Shown here piece after piece: positions 1 to 7,137 of a stretch of DNA of 10,183 bases. Under the pieces are notes generated by a model that worked only from the letters and a program-made list of their open reading frames with translations, did no database searches and was not told where the DNA came from. Position 1 is the first letter of the stretch. Each line of letters opens with the position of its first letter. The stretch is taken from positions 1 through 10,183 of the forward strand of contig JASLIH010000552.1 of assembly GCA_030152105.1 (NCBI GenBank). Reading direction: 5' to 3'. This DNA is from Actinomycetes bacterium. GTDB lineage: Bacteria; Actinomycetota; CALGFH01. Both the position numbers and the translations under genes were made by a program.

Positions 1-428
1 CTGAGCACGGCGTAGCAGGCCGGGTTCGGGGTCACGGCCACGAACCGGCCGCCGGGGGCGAGCACCCGCCGGACCCCGGCGAGCAGCTCCCTGACCTGGT
101 CGGGGGTGAGGTGCTCGACGAAGTGGGCGCAGAAGACCCCCTGGTAGGGGCCGGGGGCGGGGTCGCCGTTGAGGAACGCGATGGCGTCGCCGCAGACCAC
201 GTCAAGGCCCTTGGTCCGGGCGGCCTCGACCATGCCGTCGTCCGAGTCGACCCCTTCGGCCTTGATGCCCTTCTCGTCCAGCAGGCCGAGGAACTCGCCC
301 CGGCCGCAGCCCAGCTCCAGCACCGGGTTGTTGTCCTCGAACATGGGCACGTAGTGGCGCAGGACCTCGCGCGTGTGCTCGGGGTCAAAGTCCATGTACG
401 AGTAGTAGTCGCTCTCCAACCGGGTCAC
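1..428 (-). CDS. Class I SAM-dependent methyltransferase, 5' part (runs off left edge)
   Basis: The first 142 codons of a Rossmann-fold SAM methyltransferase are present; the C-terminus lies outside the window. The start is GTG at 428, preceded by GGAGGT with a 7-nt spacer, which favours it over the in-frame ATG at codon 12. Motif I is VLELGCGRGE (residues 36-45) and binds SAM. The acidic end of strand 2 is GVDSDD (59-64). A GDA motif (80-82) probably contacts adenine. FCAHFVEHL (99-107) and the RRVLAPGGRFV segment (120-130) are the usual strand 4 and post-motif III elements. There is no signal peptide or membrane segment, so it should be cytosolic. This subtype is common in polysaccharide gene clusters, where it methylates sugars or small precursors, and the rhamnose and LCP genes nearby fit that. 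The substrate cannot be read from the sequence. It is transcribed divergently from the neighbouring LCP gene. Confidence 0.5.
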   Translation of the reverse strand, partial: MTRLESDYYSYMDFDPEHTREVLRHYVPMFEDNNPVLELGCGRGEFLGLLDEKGIKAEGVDSDDGMVEAARTKGLDVVCGDAIAFLNGDPAPGPYQGVFCAHFVEHLTPDQVRELLAGVRRVLAPGGRFVAVTPNPACYAVL

Positions 429-511
429 CGTGCCGACCTCCGCTGGGCCTGGGCGTCTCGATGACGCCTGCGCTCGAACTCTACGACGCCGGCTCACGAC
501 CCGGCCACGAC

Positions 512-543
512 CTGGCAACGAGCCGGTGGAGGGGATCTATGCT
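512..543 (+). promoter_or_regulatory. Tentative promoter for the LCP-M23 pair in the 429-575 divergent region
   Basis: The 147 bp between the divergent methyltransferase and LCP genes contain no convincing gene. A TATGCT hexamer at 538-543 is a fair -10 element in this GC-rich background and would start transcription near 550, leaving a short leader before the GAGGAGG ribosome site at 561-567. The only -35-like hexamer is CTGGCA (512-517), and its 20-bp spacer is longer than ideal. On the opposite strand ACTCTA at 478-483 reads TAGAGT and could be a -10 for the methyltransferase, but no good -35 accompanies it. These are pattern matches by eye only. Confidence 0.5.
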
Positions 544-575
544 GTCCGGGTGGAGACCCAGAGGAGGTTCGAGCG

Positions 576-1760
576 ATGAGCGGCTGGTCCGACGAGGGTG
601 CGGGCGACCGGGGTGGCCGGGCCGGCACGGCGGGCGAGCGGCCCCAGAAGCCGCTGCCCCCGGGCTGGAGCGTGCGGCCCCGGGGCATGCGCCAGGGGTC
701 GCCGCGCGACCTGGACGTCGCCGACGTCCGTCCCCGCGAGCAGCGCCAGCGGCCGCCCCGGGCCCCCAGCGGTGGCGGCGGCCGGGCCCCCAAGGCTCGC
801 CGGCCCCGGCGCTGGGGACGCCGCATCGGCGTCGCCCTGCTGGTCCTGGTCGTGCTGCTGGTCGGGCTGGGGGTCTGGGTCGACTCGCGGCTCAACCGGG
901 TCGACGCCCTGGTGGACTACGCCGGCCGGCCGGCCGCCACCCCAGGGGCCGACTGGCTGATCGTCGGCTCCGACAGCCGCCAGGGCCTTGACGAGGCCCG
1001 CCGGCGTGAGCTCGGCACCGGCCAGGCCGCCGGGCGGCGGGCCGACACCATGATGCTGCTCCACATCCCCCGGGGCACCGGCAAGCCGGTCCTGATCAGC
1101 CTGCCCCGCGACTCCTATGTGCCGATTCCCGGGCATGGCCGCAACAAGCTGAACGCGGCCTACGCCTTCGGCGGCCCCCAGCTGCTCTCCCACACCGTCG
1201 AGCAGGTCACCGGCATCCGCCTCGACCGGTACATGGAGGTCGGCTTCGACGGGTTCGCCAGCGTGGTCGACGCCGTCGGCGGGGTCCAGATCTGCCCCAA
1301 GACGGCCATGCGCGACCCGATGGCCGGCCTCAACGTCAAGGCCGGCTGCCAGGTCGCGAGCAGCAAGACGGCCCTGGCGTATGTCCGGGCCCGCCACAGC
1401 GGCAACGGCGACCTTGACCGGGTCCAGCGCCAGCAGGAGTTCCTCGGCTCCCTGATCGGCAAGTCGACCAGCCCGGCCGTGCTCCTCAACCCCTTCCGCA
1501 GCGTCCCGCTCCTGCTCAGGGGCACCGAGGCGGTCGCCGTCGACCAGGCGGCCCACGTCCACAACCTGATCCGGTTCCCCTTCGCCATGCGCGACATCAG
1601 CAACGGCGGCGGCATCGCCACCACCGTCCCGGTCGCCGGCACCCCCACCGTCCCCGGCGCCGGCTCCGTCGTCCAGTGGGACCGCCAGCGAGCCAGCGCC
1701 CTGTTCGAGGCCCTCCAGCACGACCAGCCCGTCGACAACCTGGTCGACCAGGGTGGGTGA
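576..1760 (+). CDS. LCP-family (LytR-CpsA-Psr) cell-wall glycopolymer ligase, short form
   Basis: A 394-residue membrane-anchored LCP protein. The family transfers undecaprenyl-phosphate-linked polymers (teichoic acid, capsule, arabinogalactan type) onto peptidoglycan outside the membrane. The ATG at 576 has GAGGAGG eight bases upstream. Residues 1-80 are a Pro/Gly/Arg-rich cytoplasmic tail. One membrane helix follows (about 84-102), then the LCP domain (about 125-300). Expected active-site elements are all present: GSDSR (131-135), RADT with D157, SLPRD with R178, KLNAAYAFGG (191-200), and YVRARH with R271 and R273, followed by a DRVQRQQEFL helix. C240 and C258 match the cysteine pair common in actinobacterial members. 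About 90 residues follow the domain, but no LytR_C domain is seen, unlike the paralogue at 5818-7137. The stop overlaps the start of the M23 gene by 8 nt, so the two are probably co-translated. Which polymer it attaches is unknown. Confidence 0.5.
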   Translation: MSGWSDEGAGDRGGRAGTAGERPQKPLPPGWSVRPRGMRQGSPRDLDVADVRPREQRQRPPRAPSGGGGRAPKARRPRRWGRRIGVALLVLVVLLVGLGVWVDSRLNRVDALVDYAGRPAATPGADWLIVGSDSRQGLDEARRRELGTGQAAGRRADTMMLLHIPRGTGKPVLISLPRDSYVPIPGHGRNKLNAAYAFGGPQLLSHTVEQVTGIRLDRYMEVGFDGFASVVDAVGGVQICPKTAMRDPMAGLNVKAGCQVASSKTALAYVRARHSGNGDLDRVQRQQEFLGSLIGKSTSPAVLLNPFRSVPLLLRGTEAVAVDQAAHVHNLIRFPFAMRDISNGGGIATTVPVAGTPTVPGAGSVVQWDRQRASALFEALQHDQPVDNLVDQGG

Positions 1761-2439
1761 GCTCGATGACCCGGTCGTGGCCGAGCTTCCCCTTCGAGGC
1801 GAGTGGCTGGTCGAGCGGACCCCGGCGGACCGGATCCCCAGCCACGGCACCGACCTGCTCGGGCAGCGCTACGCCTACGACCTGATCCGCACCGACCACC
1901 GTCGCGGGATCCATGTGCATCCCGCGGGGACCCTGCGCTGGTTGCTGCTCGGGGGGCGGACACAGGACTGCTACGGCTGGGGGCAGCCGGTCCATGCCGC
2001 CTTGGACGGCGTGATCGTCCAGGCCCTGGACGGCGTGGCCGAGCGCCAGTGGCTCCACCCGGTGCGCGAGTCGTGGTTGGCGGTGACGACCACGGTGGGG
2101 TTCGCGCGGGGTCGGCTGGACCCGGCCCGGCTCGCCGGCAACCACGTGATCATGGCAACCGCGGGGACCTACGCGCTGTACGCCCACCTGGCGCCGGGCA
2201 GCGTCGCCGTCACCAGCGGCCAGCAGGTCCGCGCCGGCGAGGTGATCGGACGGGTCGGCCACACCGGGAACTCGACCGCCCCGCACCTGCACTTCCACCT
2301 GATGGACTCGGCGGACCCGCTGCGGGCAAGGGGTATCCCGTGCGCCTTCGCCGTCTACCTGGCGGCGCGTGACGGGCAGTGGCAGCGCGTCGAGCGTGGC
2401 ATCCCGCAGCGCCGCGAGCGCATCCGCCCGGTCGCCTAG
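1753..2439 (+). CDS. M23-family (LytM-type) metallopeptidase without visible signal peptide
   Basis: A 228-residue zinc peptidase-like protein of the lysostaphin/LytM fold, a family that usually cuts peptidoglycan cross-bridges. Probable zinc ligands are H31 (SHGTD) or a nearby residue, D43 (QRYAYDL) and the second His of HLHFH (178-182); H145 in LYAHL is the usual catalytic His. Strand landmarks are GQPVHAALDG (77-86), GNHVIM (129-134) and GRVGHTGNSTAPHLHFH (166-182). About 30 residues separate D43 from GQPV, longer than in classic LytM, where the two are close. The GTG at 1753 overlaps the LCP stop by 8 nt and has no clear ribosome site of its own, consistent with translational coupling. 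The N-terminus (MGELDDPVVAELPLRGEW) is neither basic nor hydrophobic and no membrane helix is seen, so export is not predicted. Other M23 proteins lacking a signal peptide exist; its substrate here is uncertain. Confidence 0.5.
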   Translation: MGELDDPVVAELPLRGEWLVERTPADRIPSHGTDLLGQRYAYDLIRTDHRRGIHVHPAGTLRWLLLGGRTQDCYGWGQPVHAALDGVIVQALDGVAERQWLHPVRESWLAVTTTVGFARGRLDPARLAGNHVIMATAGTYALYAHLAPGSVAVTSGQQVRAGEVIGRVGHTGNSTAPHLHFHLMDSADPLRARGIPCAFAVYLAARDGQWQRVERGIPQRRERIRPVA

Positions 2440-3698
2440 GGGCGGTTGTCCCAGTCGCCGACCACCGCGCGGCCGGGGGTCTGCTTCTTGAAGGCGACCT
2501 TGGCGGCGGCGCCGGTGAAGGAGTCCTTCAGGTACCAGCGGGTGCCGCCGCGGAGGATGCCCGGGGTCCAGGTGCCGTTGCCGTTCCAGTCGCCGGCGGA
2601 GCCGACGTCGGTGGGCCGCCCGAAGCGGACACCGACCTCGGAGGGGCCGCTGCCGCCGGTGTTGCGGAGCCAGAAGGTGCCCTTGCGCTGGACGCCAGGA
2701 GTGAAGTCGCCGTCGCCGTCCCAGTCGCCGGCCAGGTAGTTGTCGCCGGCGCCGCCGAAGGTGACGGTCGTGTCGGCCGGGCCGCCGGCGTTGGTGTTGC
2801 GGATCGACCACACGCCGGCCCGGACGGCCGCCGGGGTCCAGGTGCCGTTGGCGTCCCAGTCCCCCACCACCAGCCGGTCGCCGTGGCGGCCGTACCAGAA
2901 GTCGACCACGCTGCCGTCGGAGTTGCGCAGCAGGAAGTGGTTGCTGTTCCGGGCCGCGCTGGGCCGGACCACGCCGACGGTCTGGGTGCCGTCGCCGTCC
3001 CAGTCGCCCACCACCGGCAGGTCGCCGGCCCGGCCCCAGCGGTAGCTGGCGAAGACCCGGGCCGAGGTGGAGAGCTGCTCGGCGTTGGCGTTGCTGACCC
3101 GCCAGGTCCCGGCCGCGAACCCGCCGGTGCTGGTCCCGGACGGCCCGACGCCCCGGTTGTCGCGGACCAGGTGGACGTTCAGGCGGCCCCAGCGCAGCTG
3201 CTGGCCGGTCTGGGGCAGCGACAGCCGGGCCGGGCGCAGGGCGGTCTGGAACCGGACCACCACCCCGGTGCCGGCCCTGGTCGGCCCGAACACCCGCCGG
3301 CCGGACGGGTCGAACACCGAGGTGCCGCCCGACTCGGGCCGGATCGACCACGTGGTGTGGCCGCCGAGGCTGCGCCGGGCCTTGCGCCCGCCCGGGGTCA
3401 GGCCCGAGACCGCGAACCGGCCGCTGCCGCCCTTGCCGGGGACCTCGACCCCCTTGACCAGGACCCGGCCGAGCCGGCCCCCGGCGGCGGGGTCGTGGTC
3501 GGCCTGGAGCAGCCCGACCCGGATGGTGGCCGGCAGGGTCGCCGGCCTGGCCTGGGCGCCGCCGTAGTAGTAGGAGATGATCCGCCCGGCGCTGGCCCCG
3601 CGCAGGGCCATGCCGTGGGCGCCGTACTGGCTCATGCCGATGCCGTGGCCGTAGCCGCCCCCGACGATGCTGAAGGTCCGCGGGGCGGCCTGCGCCAC
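2436..3698 (-). CDS. SpoIID/LytB-type N-terminal module fused to GDWDGDG repeats; 5' end frameshifted
   Basis: From GTG 3698 this frame gives 420 residues. Residues 8-46 carry the SpoIID/LytB hallmark GGGYGHGIGMSQYGAHG (13-29) and a YYYGG ending. Residues 55-183 resemble the beta-rich segment that normally leads into the SpoIID lytic-transglycosylase core, but that core is absent: I see no ExP..WP..ALKAQAVAARS-type helix with its catalytic Glu. From about residue 192 the protein instead has five repeats with GDW at 231, 279, 324, 369 and 414. Their D-x-D-x-D/N-G loops resemble calcium-binding FG-GAP/VCBS-like surface repeats, and the last repeat stops at GDWDNRP. The GTG has no ribosome site and the mature-looking N-terminus (AQA-APRTF) looks like a signal-peptidase site. 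A matching signal peptide lies upstream in another frame (3704-3784), so the true gene probably starts at 3784. It is last in the LCP-rfbB-rfbD run. Likely secreted and wall-binding; enzymatic activity is doubtful. Confidence 0.5.
   Translation of the reverse strand: MAQAAPRTFSIVGGGYGHGIGMSQYGAHGMALRGASAGRIISYYYGGAQARPATLPATIRVGLLQADHDPAAGGRLGRVLVKGVEVPGKGGSGRFAVSGLTPGGRKARRSLGGHTTWSIRPESGGTSVFDPSGRRVFGPTRAGTGVVVRFQTALRPARLSLPQTGQQLRWGRLNVHLVRDNRGVGPSGTSTGGFAAGTWRVSNANAEQLSTSARVFASYRWGRAGDLPVVGDWDGDGTQTVGVVRPSAARNSNHFLLRNSDGSVVDFWYGRHGDRLVVGDWDANGTWTPAAVRAGVWSIRNTNAGGPADTTVTFGGAGDNYLAGDWDGDGDFTPGVQRKGTFWLRNTGGSGPSEVGVRFGRPTDVGSAGDWNGNGTWTPGILRGGTRWYLKDSFTGAAAKVAFKKQTPGRAVVGDWDNRP
2439..3125 (-). 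repeat. Tandem coding repeats (GDWDGDG type), five units
   Basis: The coding strand holds five copies of a segment centred on GGCGACTGGGACGGCGACGG or a close variant. On the plus strand the anchor CCAGT begins at 2451, 2586, 2721, 2856 and 3000, spacings of exactly 135, 135, 135 and 144 nt (45, 45, 45 and 48 codons). Each unit encodes a W/F-x-L/I-RN-type strand region followed by G-D-W-D/N-x-D/N-G. The constant period suggests internal duplication. The units differ in the intervening sequence, so the duplications are not recent. The copy at 2451 is cut short by the stop codon. Confidence 0.5.
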
Positions 3699-3703
3699 CG
3701 GGT

Positions 3704-3784
3704 CGGCCGGCCGGTGAACAGCGAGAGGGCGACGGCTAGGGCCCCCACCGCGGCGACCGTTCGAACCCGACGGCTCACGAGCAT
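3704..3784 (-). pseudogene. Signal-peptide-coding 5' fragment of the SpoIID-like gene, out of frame
   Basis: ATG at 3784 is preceded by GGGAGGT, with GGAGG five bases from the start. It opens a frame encoding MLVSRRVRTVAAVGALAVAL followed by SLFTGRP: a basic n-region and a hydrophobic core typical of a Sec signal peptide. From 3784 to the SpoIID-like stop at 2436 is 1,349 nt, one base short of 450 codons. Adding one base in the GC tract near 3704-3712 would join the two parts as FTGRP-DPVAQA-APRTF, giving an A-Q-A cleavage site and a 449-residue preprotein. The break may be an assembly error or a real mutation. I favour a single-base artefact because both halves look intact. Confidence 0.5.
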
Positions 3785-3893
3785 CCCGACCTCCCGGCGG
3801 CGACGGCGTCCCCTGGAAAGGTCGGCGCCGGCGGCGGGCGCCTTGAGCGGAGCGACCGCCTGGCGGCGGCCTGTCCGCCCACGGACCCGGCGG

Positions 3894-4748
3894 TCAGGCC
3901 CTGCCGGCCAGGTAGGCGGCCAGGGCGTCGGGCCAGGGCCGCAGCGGGGGCACGCCGGCGAGGCGGGCCAGGCGGTTGTCCAGGACCGAGAAGGCGGGCC
4001 GGGGGGCCGGGCGGGGGAACTCGGCGGTGGTGGTCGGCCGGACCCGTTCGGGGTCCTGGCCGGTGCCCTCGAGGACGGCCCGGGCCAGCTCGAACCAGGT
4101 GCAGGCGCCCTGGTTGGTCAGGTGGTAGGTGCCGTGCTGGCCGGTGCGCTGGAGGTCGCGGATGCCCTCGGCCAGGTCGGCGGCGTAGGTGGGGCTGCCC
4201 ACCTGGTCGTCGACCACCCGCAGGGTGTCGCGCTCGGCGGCCAGGCGCAGGATGGTGGCCACGAAGTTGCGGCCCCCGACCCCGTACACCCAGGCTGTGC
4301 GGACGATGTAGCTGCGGCCCCAGACGTCGCGGACCGCCTGCTCGCCGGCCAGCTTGGAGCGGCCGTAGACGCTGGCCGGGGCGGGCTGGTCGTACTCGCC
4401 GTAGCCGTCTGGCCGCCGGTCGGCGGCGTCGCCGTCGAACACGTAGTCGGTGGACAGATGGACCAGCTCGGCGTCGACCTCGCGGCAGGCCAGGGCCAGG
4501 TGGCGGGGCCCGAGGCAGTTGTGCAGGAACGCCCGGTCGGGGTCGGCCTCGCAGCCGTCGACGTCGGTCCAGGCGGCCGCGTTCACGACCAGGTCGGGGG
4601 CCAGCTCGGCCACGGTGTCGGCCACCGCCGGCCAGCTCGTGATGTCGAGGCCGGCCCGGTCGAGGGCGACCAGCTGCTTGGCGTCGGCGAACACCCGCTC
4701 CAGGGCCCGCCCCACCTGCCCCCCGGCCCCGGTGAGGAGCACTCTCAC
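3894..4748 (-). CDS. rfbD: dTDP-4-dehydrorhamnose reductase (RmlD/RfbD)
   Basis: A 284-residue extended short-chain dehydrogenase, the usual length for RmlD, which performs the last NAD(P)H-dependent step of dTDP-L-rhamnose synthesis in the cytosol. The nucleotide-binding motif is TGAGGQVG (6-13). [12 protein letters not shown] (56-67), LSTDYVFDG (98-106), YGRSK with the catalytic pair Y128/K132, and RTAWVYG (150-156) are RmlD signatures. The [16 protein letters not shown] segment (178-193) is also characteristic. The start is GTG 4748, which forms a GTGA overlap with the rfbB stop, so the two are probably translationally coupled. After the stop a 109-bp gap leads to the SpoIID-like gene on the same strand. 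The gap is GC-rich and has no U-tract terminator. The last two rhamnose genes plus an LCP gene form a coherent wall-glycan unit. Confidence 0.5.
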   Translation of the reverse strand: MRVLLTGAGGQVGRALERVFADAKQLVALDRAGLDITSWPAVADTVAELAPDLVVNAAAWTDVDGCEADPDRAFLHNCLGPRHLALACREVDAELVHLSTDYVFDGDAADRRPDGYGEYDQPAPASVYGRSKLAGEQAVRDVWGRSYIVRTAWVYGVGGRNFVATILRLAAERDTLRVVDDQVGSPTYAADLAEGIRDLQRTGQHGTYHLTNQGACTWFELARAVLEGTGQDPERVRPTTTAEFPRPAPRPAFSVLDNRLARLAGVPPLRPWPDALAAYLAGRA

Positions 4749-5773
4749 CGTTGCACCGGAGAGCTAGGCTCGAGCCCCTCGGACCCCCTGCCGTGGTCCA
4801 GCGTCCTGGCCGCCCCGGCGGGCTTCATCGGGCGCCACCAGTCCTCATGGGACCGGTACCAGGCGATCGTCTCGGCCAGGCCCTGGTCGAAGTCGTGGGC
4901 CGGCGCCCAGCCGAGCTCCCGGACCCTGGTCGTGTCCAGCGAGTAGCGCCAGTCGTGGCCCGGCCGGTCGGCCACGAACTCGATCCGGTCCTCGCCGGCC
5001 CCGAACGCGGCCAGGATGCGCCGGGTCAGCTCCAGGTTGGTGACCTCGTTGCCGCCGCCGATGTTGTAGATGGCCCCGGTCTGGCCGCGCCGCAGGACCA
5101 GGTCGACGGCGCTGCAATGGTCGAGCACGAACAGCCAGTCGCGAATGTTGCCCCCACTGCCGTACAGCGGGACCTTGTGGCCGTCCATCAGGTTGGTCAC
5201 GAACAGCGGGATCACCTTCTCGGGGAACTGGTAGGGGCCGTAGTTGTTGGTGCAGCGGGTCACGACCACGTCCAGCTTGTGGGTGGCGGCATAGGCCAGG
5301 GCGACCAGGGAGCCGCCGGCCTTGCCGGCCGAGTACGGCGAGGACGGCTCCAGCCGGTCGTCCTCGGCGAACGAGCCGTCGCTGATGGTGCCGTACTCCT
5401 CGTCGGTGCCGACCTGGAGGAAGCGCCCGACCCCGGCCCGGCGGGCCGCCTCGGCCAGGGTGGCCACCCCGACGGTGTTGGTCCGCACCGCCTCCAGCGG
5501 CTCGACGATGGAGCGGTCGACGTGGGTCTCGGCGGCGAAGTTGACTACCACGTCGTGGCCGGCGACGGCCTCGGCGACCTGGTCGGGGTCGCAGATGTCG
5601 CCCTGGACGAACCGGTGGCGGGGGTCGCCCTCCAGGTCGTCCACGCTGGCCCGGTTGCCGGCGTAGGTGAGCTTGTCGAAGTTGGTCACCCGCGCGTCGG
5701 GGTCGGTGGCGAGCAGGTGGCGAACGTAGTTGGAGCCGATGAAGCCGGCCCCGCCGGTCACGAGGAAGCGCAT
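4745..5773 (-). CDS. rfbB: dTDP-glucose 4,6-dehydratase (RmlB/RfbB)
   Basis: A 342-residue NAD-dependent dehydratase converting dTDP-glucose to dTDP-4-keto-6-deoxyglucose, the second step toward dTDP-L-rhamnose. The ATG at 5773 has GGAG eight bases upstream. The NAD-binding motif is [16 protein letters not shown] (6-21), followed by [10 protein letters not shown] (31-40). [12 protein letters not shown] (78-89) is a strong RmlB signature. The catalytic T-D-E is at 123-125 (VGTDEEYG) and the Tyr/Lys pair is Y147 and K151 (SPYSAGKAG). Further family marks are [20 protein letters not shown] (172-191) and [16 protein letters not shown] (205-220). Small departures from the common form are GTDEEYG instead of STDEVYG, YSAGKAG instead of YSASKA, and a 25-residue polar C-terminal tail (318-342). 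RmlA and RmlC, needed for the complete pathway, are not in the window. Confidence 0.5.
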   Translation of the reverse strand: MRFLVTGGAGFIGSNYVRHLLATDPDARVTNFDKLTYAGNRASVDDLEGDPRHRFVQGDICDPDQVAEAVAGHDVVVNFAAETHVDRSIVEPLEAVRTNTVGVATLAEAARRAGVGRFLQVGTDEEYGTISDGSFAEDDRLEPSSPYSAGKAGGSLVALAYAATHKLDVVVTRCTNNYGPYQFPEKVIPLFVTNLMDGHKVPLYGSGGNIRDWLFVLDHCSAVDLVLRRGQTGAIYNIGGGNEVTNLELTRRILAAFGAGEDRIEFVADRPGHDWRYSLDTTRVRELGWAPAHDFDQGLAETIAWYRSHEDWWRPMKPAGAARTLDHGRGSEGLEPSSPVQR

Positions 5774-5817
5774 GACGGCAGCTCCGCTCCTTGGTCGATG
5801 GCGCTGACCACCGAAGC

Positions 5818-7137
5818 CTACCGGAGCCTGAACCCTGACCCGATGGTGAGGGTCAGGCTGGCCCCGTCGCCCGCCTTGACCAGCTTGACCTTGCCGTCCA
5901 GGACCGAGGCCAGCAGCCGGGCCTGGGGGGCCAGGGCCGGCGGGTAGGCCAGGGTCGAGGCCTGCCCGGTGGGGGTGGCCGCGTTGCCGGTGCCGACGAC
6001 CCGGACGCCGAGGTGGCGCAGGTCGGTGGCCGCCCTGGCCGCCGCCCCGGCGGCGCCGCTGCCGTTGAGGACCGTGACCGGCGTGGTGGCCAGCGAGATC
6101 CCCTTGCCGCCGGGCAGGCCGACCGGGGGAAGGGTGGCGGCGTCGCGGGCCAGGGCCCGCATCAGGATGCCGGCCTCGGGCAGCGGGTCGACGAAGGCGG
6201 CGCAGCCGGCGCAGCGCGGCGGCGTGGCCACGCTCGGGTAGACCCGCATGTCGATCGAGCCCGGGTCGAGCTTGCGCAGCCGCCTGGCCAGGCTGATGGC
6301 CGTGCTCGTGCTCAGATGGTCGTCGGTCTTGATGTGGTCGGTGGCGATGTTGGCCACGTCCAGCAGCTTGGGCAGGCCGGCCAGGTTCCCTCGGCGGGCC
6401 ACCTCGGCCATGACCGCCCGCAGGAACTCCTGCTGGCGGCCGATGCGGCCGAAGTCGGAGTCGATGTGGCGGGCGCGGACGAAGGCCAGGGCCTTGACGC
6501 CGTTCATCCTCTGGCAGCCGGGGTCCATGTGCAGGTTGGCGTAGCTGTCGTCCAGCCGGTGGCCGCTGCGGTTGCAGAGGGTGACCCCGCCGAGGGCGTC
6601 GACCACATTGAGGAACCCGGCGAAGTCGATCTCGACGTAGTGGTTGATGGTCAGCCCGGTGGTCTGCTCGACCGTCTTGACGAGCAGGTCGGGGCCGCCG
6701 AAGGCGAAGGCGGCGTTGATCTTGTCGGTCCTGCCGTCGACGCTGGTCCGCAGGTCCCGCGGGAGCGAGACCATGACCGCCTTGTCCCGCGCCGGGCTGA
6801 TGTGCAGGACGATGATGGTGTCGGTGCGCTGGCCGGCCACCTCGGCGGTCTGGATCCGGCCGAGCTGGCGGCGGCTGAGGCCGTCGCGGGAGTCGGAGCC
6901 GACCAGCAGGATGTTCATCGGCTTGCCGGCGGCGGCCGGGGTCAGGCCGGCCACCGGCCGCTGGCCCTTGCTGACTAGCCGGTCGGCGTAGTGGTAGCCG
7001 TACAGGGCCCCGGCCCCGGCCAGCACCACCACCAGCGCCAGCACGATGGCCAGCGTCCGCAGCAGGTTGCGGCGACGCCGCGAGCTCATCTTGGGGGCCG
7101 CCGGCCGGCGGCGCCGAGCGCCTCGAGGTTGGCCCAC
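5818..7137 (-). CDS. LCP-family (LytR-CpsA-Psr) ligase with C-terminal LytR_C domain
   Basis: A 439-residue protein in the classic actinobacterial layout: short Arg-rich cytoplasmic tail, one membrane helix (about 27-48), LCP domain (about 74-245), and a LytR_C domain (about 352-436) starting with VTVLNGSG. Active-site elements are GSDSR (80-84), TDT with D106, SLPRD with R127, KINAAFAFGG (139-148), and FVRARH with R221 and R223. C188 and C208 are the usual paired cysteines. A C-A-G-C motif (309-312) in the linker before LytR_C is unusual. It should transfer a lipid-linked polymer to peptidoglycan, and its position 44 bp upstream of rfbB suggests a rhamnose-containing glycan. The start is uncertain: GTG 7137 adds 16 Arg/Pro-rich residues with a weak ribosome site, whereas ATG 7089 gives the compact N-terminus MSSRRRRNLLRTLAIVLALV. 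Likely first gene of the LCP-rfbB-rfbD-SpoIID-like unit. Confidence 0.5.
   Translation of the reverse strand: MGQPRGARRRRPAAPKMSSRRRRNLLRTLAIVLALVVVLAGAGALYGYHYADRLVSKGQRPVAGLTPAAAGKPMNILLVGSDSRDGLSRRQLGRIQTAEVAGQRTDTIIVLHISPARDKAVMVSLPRDLRTSVDGRTDKINAAFAFGGPDLLVKTVEQTTGLTINHYVEIDFAGFLNVVDALGGVTLCNRSGHRLDDSYANLHMDPGCQRMNGVKALAFVRARHIDSDFGRIGRQQEFLRAVMAEVARRGNLAGLPKLLDVANIATDHIKTDDHLSTSTAISLARRLRKLDPGSIDMRVYPSVATPPRCAGCAAFVDPLPEAGILMRALARDAATLPPVGLPGGKGISLATTPVTVLNGSGAAGAAARAATDLRHLGVRVVGTGNAATPTGQASTLAYPPALAPQARLLASVLDGKVKLVKAGDGASLTLTIGSGFRLR

Noticed and set aside
537..1850. A 437-codon minus-strand frame opposite the first LCP gene
   Set aside because: The plus strand encodes an LCP protein with every catalytic motif; the antisense product is an Asp/Gly/Ala/Val-rich shadow with no recognisable domain.
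3824..3842. GGCGCC/GGCGCC hairpin in the rfbD to SpoIID-like gap as a terminator
   Set aside because: The stem is only 6 bp, no T-run follows on the minus strand, and such arms are frequent by chance in this composition.
2379..4946. An 855-codon plus-strand open frame across the SpoIID-like, rfbD and rfbB region
   Set aside because: It is antisense to three clearly recognisable genes, its protein is low-complexity Gly/Ala/Pro/Val, and it matches no family. Long antisense frames are expected in DNA this GC-rich.
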